A stretch of DNA of 64,000 nucleotides from Nemertoderma westbladi (taxonomy: Eukaryota > Xenacoelomorpha > Nemertodermatida > Nemertodermatidae), in contig JAUCBJ010007126.1 of NCBI GenBank assembly GCA_032718475.1, forward strand, positions 1-64,000, in the 5' to 3' direction. The notes under the pieces are model-generated. The model did not search any database and had not been told where the DNA came from. It saw nothing but the letters and a program-made list of their open reading frames with translations. A program made the translations under genes and the position numbers. This document shows, piece after piece, positions 56,951 through 64,000 of this stretch; positions within the stretch are counted from its first letter, which is position 1; every line of letters starts with the position of its first letter.

Positions 56951-57737
56951 ATTCTGCTACTGTAGTTTTCATTTTCTTAATACCGCATATATAATTATGT
57001 TTTTGTATAACAATAACTTGAGCTTTTATTACCAAGCTTTTTAAAGCCAGCTTTTTAGTAAGTATACTGTTACTGTAGTAGTTTGGGGTCTGGGGCAGAT
57101 ATCCCAGCGGTGCGCAATGCAATGCGCGTGATAGGCCTAGTGAAAGCGCGCTACCTATTTACAATGCACTAATGGTGGGTCGCTAGTACATGTTGGTTGA
57201 TTCCCCCAGAAAAACTGTAAAACACCCCCCCCCCCCCCCCCTCATTAAAGATAGATTCACAAATATTATTTATTATAAAATACTGGGGGAAAATGTAGAA
57301 CTTTTTTCACTAATCTCGAGGTATGTATTTTATTAAATTGGCACCTTTTCCGCGTAAATCTTAGGTAAAAAGAAAGAACGAAATATACCCCTAGTGTTAC
57401 AAAATAAATTTTATTTACTTGTGTGGAATTAATTGTGTGTTAAATAATTGAATGTTCTGGAATATTTAATTTAAGTAGAGAGCAGCTCAACTACAAACCA
57501 ATATTGGATATTGACATCCGTTTTGAAGTACTTTGCCACTAAAGTTGCAATAACTTTTGAGTATATGCATGGATTTTGCTCAAATTGCGTGCAAACCTTT
57601 TCTACTTAGATTCTCTTTCGATTCATGTAATAAAATTTAAGAAATTATTTTAAGAAAAAATTAACAATTTAAGAATAAAAGCTTTTACGGCCCTCGTTTT
57701 GTTATTAAGTAAGTACAACTACAACAAGTAAGTTTTA
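56951..57737. other. 3' region of the transposase gene, no gene seen
   Basis: AT-rich spacer. AATAAA-type words occur at 57406 (ACAAAATAAATTT). A poly-C run lies at about 57224-57241. Confidence 0.5.
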
Positions 57738-58341
57738 TTAACCCTATTAGTACCGGGCTATAAAATGTTGTACAAATACCGGGGGGGGGGGGGGGTGTCA
57801 TATTGACCCCCCCACCCCCCACCCCCCCCCCCCCCCCTCTAAAATCTACAAATATTTACGAAATTTGTACGTAGGTATCACTTGAAATTTTTCAAAAAAA
57901 TTATGAAATTTTTACTGATTCCATTGAATTCACAACCGTCACAAACCCGTATAACGCAAGAAACAAGGAGACACAATCAATTGATATATTTGATTTATTT
58001 CAAAATTTGGTGCTGGCACCAAAATTTGGCACCCACCGAAAAAAACAAGTTTGAAATTTCTAAATCAATTTATATGAATTCCATCAAATTTCTAACACCA
58101 AAAAACCGGTGTAAATCAAAAATAGAGATGTTACAATTCATATTTAATGAAATGTAATTTTCAAAAAACGTCTCAAAAAAAAAGTGCCAAAAACGTGTTG
58201 AAAACGGTTTTCACTACTAGGAAGACAATAGATTTTTAGGAAAAGTCATAAAATTTCAGATTCCCAACTGCGGACGGGGGGGGGGGGGGGGTCATATTGA
58301 CCCCCCCCCCCCCCCCCCCCTCCCGGGTTTAATAGGGTTAA
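57738..58341 (+). mobile_element. TTAA-flanked MITE nested in the transposon
   Basis: The body 57742-58337 has inverted ends CCCTATTA...CCGGG / CCCGGG...TAATAGGG and is flanked by TTAA at 57738-57741 and 58338-58341, as for piggyBac-type elements. Near each end, poly-G and poly-C blocks surround TGTCATATTGACCCCCC (57781-57838 and 58276-58322), so the inner sequence is also partly duplicated. Noncoding. Truncated sister copy at 43629-44124. Confidence 0.85.
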
Positions 58342-58482
58342 GTAAAATTAACAGACACAACGTTTTAATTACATTTTCTAAACTAATAAAACTCGTAACA
58401 TAATGAAATAAATTCACATATTCCTAAGCGAATAATTCAGGTCAGATTAAACCGAAGGACTGACCACTTTCAACAATAGAGT

Positions 58483-60549
58483 TTATTCAAATCGAGTTGA
58501 ATAATGGAGTGGCACGACTAGTTCAGTTGCACAAGTCGAATAGGTAAGTCGACACTTACAGGACGGTTCACAATGTTTAAATCGTATTGAGAGTTTAGGC
58601 AAACTAATTGGGCGGCTCGAACCAAAGAACCAACACATAAAAGCGTCTAAGCCTAAGCGCACACCTTCGCTGCTTGTTAAACACTTTTTACAAGATAATT
58701 CATCGACCAGTTCTCCAAGCCAAAACAATATATTCTCCTCCTTGGCTAAGTTGTTGGAGCCATTTTCAGATAGGGTAGTGACTGCCGAATCAAAAAAATC
58801 TACAAGGTTGACTTTTGGGCAGCAACTAAGAAATTTAAATAATACTTTACGATTTGAAACTTCGTTCAACAGTTGAACTTTTAGACAGTCAATGGCAGAT
58901 TTATTGCTCAGGACAATTTTAACATTTATGTAATTCAATAGGAAGTTTTCTTTCTTATTATTATCATCACTGTCCTGGGGAGGTATCAAACCAAGGTTAA
59001 AGCTGTCATCTATGATTTCATCTGTAAGAACACCATTACACTGAAAGTCCTTAAAAGAGCTATCAACAAAGATATCATTGAAATCGTTGATGAACAAACT
59101 GCGAATGTCGAATGAATCAAAACATATATACACACTAACGAGTGGGTGTAACATACCAAATGTTTGTTCACCATGCAAAAACGACATAATAAGTAGTTTC
59201 GCTAGAATATCAAAAGACCCATTCACAACGTTGGTCATATTAGCACATGAGGGAACCAGAAAGTCATTGTAAGAAAAGAAGAATGAGCTGGTTCGAAGAC
59301 ACTGGAAAACGGATCCAAAAAAATCACGGCGTAGACCGCCTTGATCTTCGCCGCATTCACCAACGAATTTCACCTTCATGTGTCTGTGAATATCGATGTC
59401 ACGCAGCTTGTTAAATGTATCAGTTAGTAAATGGCGCCTTCGTAAACGAATGTAATTAAACTCCTCATTGTCGCCCCAATAGTCGTACTTAACACTTGCA
59501 TCATTAAAAAAATTAAGATCCTCGACACTTACATTGAACAAGTTGCAATCAAATACAACAGTTGTTGTTGATAAATCAAGTTCCTCTCTGGAGCTTGGTA
59601 TATGTTCAATAAAGTCGTCGTTGTCAACGTCATCTTCACTACCCAGAAAGGAAATCTCATTTGGATGAATGATTATGACATCTGGCGATGTATTCGACAG
59701 ACATTGTTGAGGTTCCGATTCTGTAGTATGTACTGGGTCAGGTTCGAGAGTTTCAATTGCAGTAAATTCCACGCTCCCACCGGTGGTTTCTTCTACATCA
59801 CTATCAACAGCGCATAGCTGATAATCACTAATAGTACAGAGAAAAAATGTTAATCGCCTATAATCTTTACACATTTCCTCTTTATAATTTCGCAAGATGA
59901 AGTTATCTCCACTCAATGGAAGTTTTAAAGCGGGCTTCTTATCAACGTACAATAATACAATTTGACTGTCTAGCACAGCTACATCAAACACATCACTAAA
60001 GAGTCGCCTATACCTTGGAACAGCCAGTGCATGTAAACTTTCATAGTCTGCATCTTTGTCCACTGTAACAGTAGTAGTTTTACGCCAGACAGGTTTTAAA
60101 GAATCCGTCTTCGAACTATACATACAAGCGCCAATATTAACAGTGGCTGAGCTCGCTTTTTCTTCACGACCGGTACCGGTATTTTTTAAATTCTGCTTAA
60201 GTTTTTTTTGCCTAGGCCTACCGCTACCGGTAGTTGAAATATTTCCAGTTGATTCATCAGCATCATTACCGGTACCGGTACTTACTTGTAAATGACCACG
60301 TTTTTTCGCAATTAAAAATTCCGAAAATGACAACAGTTGACTAATATGAGAACTATTATTGGAACTGCTGGTACCGGTAGTAGGCCTTATATTATCTTCC
60401 GCATCACTCGCTGGTGTATCTGTATGAGAACGAATTCCGTTGCCCTGTACCGGTTGACCGCCAACTGGTATTCGAACATTATGTCCACAATTATGACAAA
60501 ACTTTGAAGCTTCAACAAGTTCACCTGCGCAATTACTACAAAACATCAT
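58483..60549 (-). CDS. zinc-ribbon and HECT-domain protein (putative E3 ubiquitin ligase) carried by the transposon
   Basis: An intact 688-codon ORF. Residues 4-21 form a zinc ribbon (CSNC ... CHNC). A low-complexity Ser/Thr/Gly-rich region follows to about 150, with TGTG blocks encoded by repeated ACCGGT; the middle region to about 360 is acidic with no motif I know. HECT domain about 365-688: LRRRHLLTDTFNKL, KFVGECGEDQGGLRRDFF (hallmark G-E-x-G-x-D-x-G-G-L-R-R-x-F-F), SVYICFDSF, then C-terminal YSTCATELVVPLHYST in which Cys673 is at the position of the thioester cysteine. The HECT part is about 325 residues, slightly short of the usual 350, and resembles G2E3-type HECT proteins. If active it would transfer ubiquitin from an E2 through Cys673; its target is unknown. 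Convergent with the transposase gene and inside the same inverted repeats. The first two codons are both Met. Confidence 0.9.
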   Translation of the reverse strand: MMFCSNCAGELVEASKFCHNCGHNVRIPVGGQPVQGNGIRSHTDTPASDAEDNIRPTTGTSSSNNSSHISQLLSFSEFLIAKKRGHLQVSTGTGNDADESTGNISTTGSGRPRQKKLKQNLKNTGTGREEKASSATVNIGACMYSSKTDSLKPVWRKTTTVTVDKDADYESLHALAVPRYRRLFSDVFDVAVLDSQIVLLYVDKKPALKLPLSGDNFILRNYKEEMCKDYRRLTFFLCTISDYQLCAVDSDVEETTGGSVEFTAIETLEPDPVHTTESEPQQCLSNTSPDVIIIHPNEISFLGSEDDVDNDDFIEHIPSSREELDLSTTTVVFDCNLFNVSVEDLNFFNDASVKYDYWGDNEEFNYIRLRRRHLLTDTFNKLRDIDIHRHMKVKFVGECGEDQGGLRRDFFGSVFQCLRTSSFFFSYNDFLVPSCANMTNVVNGSFDILAKLLIMSFLHGEQTFGMLHPLVSVYICFDSFDIRSLFINDFNDIFVDSSFKDFQCNGVLTDEIIDDSFNLGLIPPQDSDDNNKKENFLLNYINVKIVLSNKSAIDCLKVQLLNEVSNRKVLFKFLSCCPKVNLVDFFDSAVTTLSENGSNNLAKEENILFWLGELVDELSCKKCLTSSEGVRLGLDAFMCWFFGSSRPISLPKLSIRFKHCEPSCKCRLTYSTCATELVVPLHYSTRFE

Positions 60550-60665
60550 GTGTCCTGTCAGCCTGTTAATTGGCCCATTGCTGAGCTATGATTTAGTTTA
60601 GACTACAACAGTGCCGGTACACAACCGGAAGCCTACTGCCCTGATGATTTCTTACAGAATTTCAG

Positions 60666-60689
60666 CAGGGCCTTCATATGAAGGCCCTG
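60666..60689. promoter_or_regulatory. 24-bp perfect palindrome upstream of the HECT gene
   Basis: Core GGGCCTTCATATGAAGGCCC, extended by CA and TG at the sides. It lies about 117 bases upstream of the HECT ATG and 18 bases inside the inner edge of the right inverted repeat. TTTCAGCA flanks it on both sides. It could be a protein-binding site or cruciform; function is inferred only from position. Confidence 0.5.
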
Positions 60690-60706
60690 ATTTCAGCAAT
60701 CAGTAA

Positions 60707-61318
60707 TTGATTGAATTTCCCGCCTTTTTATTTCGACCATTACAGGGCATTAAAATCATCATGACACGCACACACATAACATGACAGGCACACACATATC
60801 ATGACACGCACACACATATCATGACACCAACACACATATCATGACACACACACACATATCATGACACGCACACACATATCATGACACGCACACACATATC
60901 ATGACATGCACACACATATCATGACACGCACACACATATCATGACACGCACACACATATCATGACACGCACACACACACCCAATGACACGCACACACATA
61001 TCATGACACGCACACACACACCCAATGACACGCACACAGATATCATGACACGCATACACATATCATGACACGCATACACATATCATGACACGCACACACA
61101 TATCATGACACGCACACACACACAATGACACGCACACACACACCCAATGACACGCACACACATATCATGACACGCATACACATATCATGACACGCACACA
61201 CATATCATGACATGCACACACACACAATGACACGCACACACACTCCAAAATGTAAATGTAAAGCACAGTTGCGACACACATTGTGTGTGTGAAATGATGA
61301 CCGCTATGGGCTTCCGTA
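60707..61318. repeat. right terminal inverted repeat (612 bp)
   Basis: Inverse of 55059-55610 in all three parts; longer because its minisatellite holds more units. The outermost bases are GACCGCTATGGGCTTCCGTA. Confidence 0.95.
60757..61242. repeat. 20-bp minisatellite in the right TIR
   Basis: Unit ATATCATGACACGCACACAC, about 24 copies, the inverse of the left array, with variant units CCCAATGACACGCACACAC. Confidence 0.95.
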
Positions 61319-61324
61319 AAATAT
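61319..61324. repeat. target-site duplication, right (AAATAT)
   Basis: Identical to 55053-55058. Taking one copy away with the element joins the LINE reading frame. Confidence 0.92.
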
Positions 61325-61460
61325 GGACAAATTCTCTCTACATTTCAGTTGGATCATTAATGCAATATTTAACCTGACAGTGGTAATGAGATCCTTCCAG
61401 GCTTCCCGATTCTCCATAGTTGACGCAATTTTGTTTCTCCCAAGTTCAGTATCCACGTTC
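61325..61460 (+). pseudogene. continuation of the interrupted LINE RT
   Basis: In frame with 54988-55058 once the element and one duplication are removed: FSWIINAIFNLTVVMRSFQ follows the S-x-E-H-L motif, where RTs have an L-x-x-L-F-N-x-x-x-x-x-G-x-x-P helix. The similarity fades by about 61420; after that comes CAGTAGTTCAAGTTCAAGTT, like the tail of the LINE inserted at 37.7 kb. Confidence 0.65.
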
Positions 61461-61689
61461 AGTAGTTCAAGTTCAAGTTCAGTATTCAGTATACATGTTA
61501 AGAAAACATGTAATGATCTTATGTCTCACAAAGAGGAGTTTTTATCTATTTATTGTATTGATATAAATAAATATAACTTAAACACTTTTGCACGACTATC
61601 AGTACTAAAAGAAATGTTAATGTGAGTAATTAATCTAACGAACTGTTTTATTTCGAATTTTACAATTATTGTATGTGATGCTCGTAATT
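61461..61689. other. GTTCAA-rich tail and spacer
   Basis: (GTTCAA)n-like microsatellite at about 61460-61490, then AT-rich sequence. No gene. Confidence 0.4.
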
Positions 61690-62112
61690 TTAATTTACAA
61701 TGCCAATGTCATAATGTAAATGGTATGGTGCTTTTATCTGATATTGAATGGATATTATTATAGCACCGGGGCCATCCCGGATTTTAATATATATATATAT
61801 ATCCCTTTCAAGTTGATCTATATATGTTATGGCCAGTGGTCCACGACTACGCTTTCCACGAGTTGGTTGCCAGAAAAGTAGATCTGGTATGACCTCGTCT
61901 TTACTTCGACAGCAGTGCCCACTGAATCTTAATCTGCGTTCACGGAGGGTGGTTGATACAGGTGGTATTGTACCATAAAGCTCGGCGTTTGTCATGTGTT
62001 GTCTCCAGTTGATGTTTAGGGCTGCCCTTAGTAGTCTTGTGTAGCAACCATCAATTCGTTGTGATTTAGTCACTGTCCAGGTCTCACCCCCATATATAAA
62101 TATACTTTTCAC
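61690..62112 (-). pseudogene. C-terminal fragment of a second RTE-like LINE family
   Basis: The minus strand encodes IYGGETWTVTKSQRIDGCYT, RLLRAALNINWRQHMTNAEL, RERRLRFSGHCCRS and DLLFWQPTRGKRSRG. It has the same domain as the LINE at 20 kb but a clearly different sequence (D-G-C-Y-T-R, W-R-Q-H-M-T-N). It runs into a (TA)n stretch at about 61786-61802 that breaks the end. Truncated on its 5' side by about 62150, where another LINE begins in the opposite direction. Confidence 0.8.
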
Positions 62113-62157
62113 TGTGGCTCGAAAGAACTTAGTCTTCAGGTGCCTGGAGAGATCTGG

Positions 62158-62641
62158 TCAGGTCAGGTATTCTAGGTCAATGATCAAGAAAACTTGCCAC
62201 CTCTTTGCAGCATAAAGGAGGTGCCACCTGTAGCTGCATAGACCCTATTACTAGGGCAAATCTGGTCCTGTAACTAGGACCCCCTTCGTTCTGGGATAAG
62301 GACGCCCTTGGTCCTGGATTAAGGACCCATATACTTGGCTGCAGGGGTATATGGCCTGACCAGGCAGATGGTGATTTACCAATGGCTGGTCAGGAGTAGA
62401 GTGTTCTCATGTCCACTCTGAGAGCACTTCACTGTGACCTGCACCTGGCAGCAAGGGTACAGGGCATGACCCAGCAGATGAGCTGCAACAGCCAATGGTG
62501 GGTCATGTGCGCCAGAGTAGATATGGGTGATGGGCCTCATATCTGACTCCATTGCGACACCCACCCTGTGGAATGGCAAACCAGGGTGCGGTATTTGCCC
62601 CGAGAGCTGACTCGGCAAAAAAGCACCCCCCAACCCCCACT
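62158..62641 (+). promoter_or_regulatory. 5'UTR / promoter region of the RTE-like LINE
   Basis: About 480 bases matching 36731-37198, upstream of the ORF start in both places. It begins GGTCAGGTATTCTAGGTCAA and ends CCCCCAACCCCCACT just before the ATG. Both copies start at the same point, so this is probably the true 5' end of the element. It should contain the internal promoter. Confidence 0.75.
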
Positions 62642-64000
62642 ATGGATTACATTAGCAATGCGGAGGTCCGGCCACTAGAGGCCAGTGGAATTACCAGACA
62701 CAATCGGCCTCACAGGCGTCAGTTAACTCCTGACCGGCTGCCTGTCTCACCCCCTACTGGAGAGAGAGCAGCCAACAATTCTTTGAGCCCCTTTCCTGAT
62801 GACCTTTCTGGCCCAAACCCTGGGTCACCAGGGAGGCCAGATTGTGATGGGGAGAGGGATTCTGGAGTTGGAGGCTACTCTCATGTTCCACCCCGACCAA
62901 CAAAGCCATTGGTGAATCTGAGGCAAGTCACTAGACTAGCCTCAGTAAACACCCTAACACTCGGGTCCCCAATGCGACAAGGTGAGCTGACTGCCTTGGC
63001 AGATAAGCTTTCTCTTAGCGCAGTGGGTGTTCAAGAGCTCAGAATGCAGACTGGACAGACTGATGAGGTTCTGATTAAGGACATGGGGGGCGGTTGGCGA
63101 CTCGCCCTCGCGTCAGCAGATGATAGTGGCAATGGTGGAATTGGTCTATTGATGAATCCAACTGCACATGCAGCATTGGACAAAATAGACCAAAACTCTA
63201 ACTGCATCATCCGTTGCCACTTCTCATGTTCTGGAAGACTGGCTAAGAAGTTTCCTAAGGTGGTTCTGATTGTGTGCTACTCTCCAACTAGTGTTGCCCC
63301 TGTAGAGGAGGTGGAAAATTTCTACCACAATCTACAAGCAGCTACTGATGGAGTGGATCAGCATGCATTCTTAACATTCCTGGGAGACTTTAATGCAAGT
63401 CTGCATCAATCACCTACATCACCCTGGGTCTATAGCAATAGTGTTAACCGAAATTCTGTCCATCTTCAGGATTTTATCTCTGGAAATGGATTGTTTTCGG
63501 CTGGAACCCAGTTCAAGAAGCGAACTGGAAAGCTATGGACTCATAGTGGACCCAGTGGTCACAAGTCCCAGATAGACCATATTCTGTTTCGTAGGAAATA
63601 CAGGAGCTCTATACAAGACTGTAATGCATTTACACTTCGACCCTTCTCCAGTGATCACCGTCTTATTGTGGCCAAGGTAAGACTTACTCTGCGTGCTAGC
63701 AGAACAACGAAATCTGCCAGGCCGCGGCATGACTGGTCCTCTCTGTTGAAACAGCCAAGTGTGAGATCCAGCTTCACACTACAGCTGAGCAACAGGTATG
63801 AGGCTCTTGCCTCTGAGGCGGCAGATCACTGTGAGGGCTATACTGCCTTTACAGAAGCAGTTAAGTTAGCAGCTGCAGAAACAGTTCCTGTATACCCTCG
63901 AAACAGGAAAAGGGCCCCCTGGACTGACAACAAAATTCAGAAGTGCCGAAATGACCTTCATAAGGCGCAGAAAGAGTCCCGACTCAAACAGACTACAGCG
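62642..64000 (+). CDS. RTE-like LINE ORF, N-terminal part with intact endonuclease (runs off the window)
   Basis: My own translation: ATG at 62642, open without a stop for 453 codons to the last base. A Pro/Ser-rich leader of about 95 residues (MDYISNAEVRPLEASG start) precedes the endonuclease: LSAVGVQELRMQTGQ (catalytic Glu), VVLIVCYSPTSVAP, HAFLTFLGDFNASLHQ (G-D-F-N), KSQIDHILFRRKYRS (D-H) and PFSSDHRLIVAKVRL (S-D-H). All APE-type active-site residues are present. The linker follows (RKRAPWTDNKIQKCRNDLHK). The RT should lie beyond the window; decayed relatives at 24.8-26 and 35-36.7 kb show what to expect. This is the youngest-looking LINE copy here and could be active if the rest is intact. 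Confidence 0.9.
   Translation, partial: MDYISNAEVRPLEASGITRHNRPHRRQLTPDRLPVSPPTGERAANNSLSPFPDDLSGPNPGSPGRPDCDGERDSGVGGYSHVPPRPTKPLVNLRQVTRLASVNTLTLGSPMRQGELTALADKLSLSAVGVQELRMQTGQTDEVLIKDMGGGWRLALASADDSGNGGIGLLMNPTAHAALDKIDQNSNCIIRCHFSCSGRLAKKFPKVVLIVCYSPTSVAPVEEVENFYHNLQAATDGVDQHAFLTFLGDFNASLHQSPTSPWVYSNSVNRNSVHLQDFISGNGLFSAGTQFKKRTGKLWTHSGPSGHKSQIDHILFRRKYRSSIQDCNAFTLRPFSSDHRLIVAKVRLTLRASRTTKSARPRHDWSSLLKQPSVRSSFTLQLSNRYEALASEAADHCEGYTAFTEAVKLAAAETVPVYPRNRKRAPWTDNKIQKCRNDLHKAQKESRLKQTTA

Larger units (their letters stand above)
55059..61318. mobile_element. IS3EU-like DNA transposon carrying a HECT-domain gene
   Basis: A 6260-bp element bounded by inverted repeats that start TACGGAAGCCCATAGCGGTC at both ends and flanked by the 6-bp duplication AAATAT. 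It holds a plus-strand DDE transposase gene (one stop codon) and a convergent minus-strand HECT-domain gene (intact). A TTAA-flanked MITE sits between their 3' ends. From memory, IS3EU is a eukaryotic superfamily with IS3-related transposases and 6-bp duplications; the assignment rests on the transposase motifs. Whether a HECT gene is a known cargo of this superfamily I cannot say. Confidence 0.92.

Noticed and set aside
59078-60295. Plus-strand ORFs within the HECT gene
   Set aside because: Short, antisense to the intact HECT frame, without domains.

Overview
The window is animal nuclear DNA, most likely from an aquatic invertebrate. Supporting signs are an AT-rich background, one intronless rhodopsin-type GPCR, many decayed non-LTR retrotransposons (LINEs), tRNA-derived SINEs, a Gypsy LTR element, MITEs and very long micro- and minisatellites. 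I see no bacterial gene organisation. The species cannot be fixed from the sequence; a deuterostome or lophotrochozoan would fit, but that is a guess.

Layout. 1-10 kb: a 1-kb (GTC)n array, then LINE relics, mostly on the minus strand (two back-to-back LINEs at 3.7-6.8 kb and an RT-like relic at 7.2-8.3 kb), and a foldback at 8.5-8.8 kb. 10.5-15.7 kb: a complete, young Gypsy element with LTRs, primer binding site, one 1471-codon gag-pol ORF, polypurine tract and a 5-bp target duplication. 15.7-30 kb: SINE and LINE fragments, an 18-bp minisatellite, a relic of a transposon-associated gene family (21.8-22.9 kb) and a foldback MITE (26.7-27.4 kb). 30.2-31.4 kb: the GPCR, the only convincing host gene. 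31.7-33.9 kb: inverted SINE-like arms enclosing inverted minisatellites. 34.9-44.9 kb: LINE copies, including one apparently made by twin priming and later invaded by another LINE. 45-48.3 kb: nothing recognised apart from one tRNA-like relic. 48.3-50.8 kb: a 51-bp minisatellite open on both strands. 51-55 kb: a decayed LINE with a Ulp1-like protease motif nearby.

The most interesting object is a 6.26-kb DNA transposon at 55059-61318. It is flanked by a 6-bp duplication (AAATAT) and sits inside the reverse transcriptase of the 51-55 kb LINE. It has 550-610 bp terminal inverted repeats, each mostly a 20-bp minisatellite. It carries an IS3/IS3EU-like DDE transposase (one nonsense codon, otherwise open) and, convergently, an intact 688-codon protein with a zinc ribbon and a HECT ubiquitin-ligase domain. 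A TTAA-flanked MITE has inserted between the two genes. A transposon that moves a HECT E3 ligase is the best candidate here for a little-described system.

After the transposon, the window ends with the intact 5' half (5'UTR plus endonuclease, open to the last base) of the LINE family that has decayed copies at 20, 24-26, 35-39, 43 and 44.7 kb.
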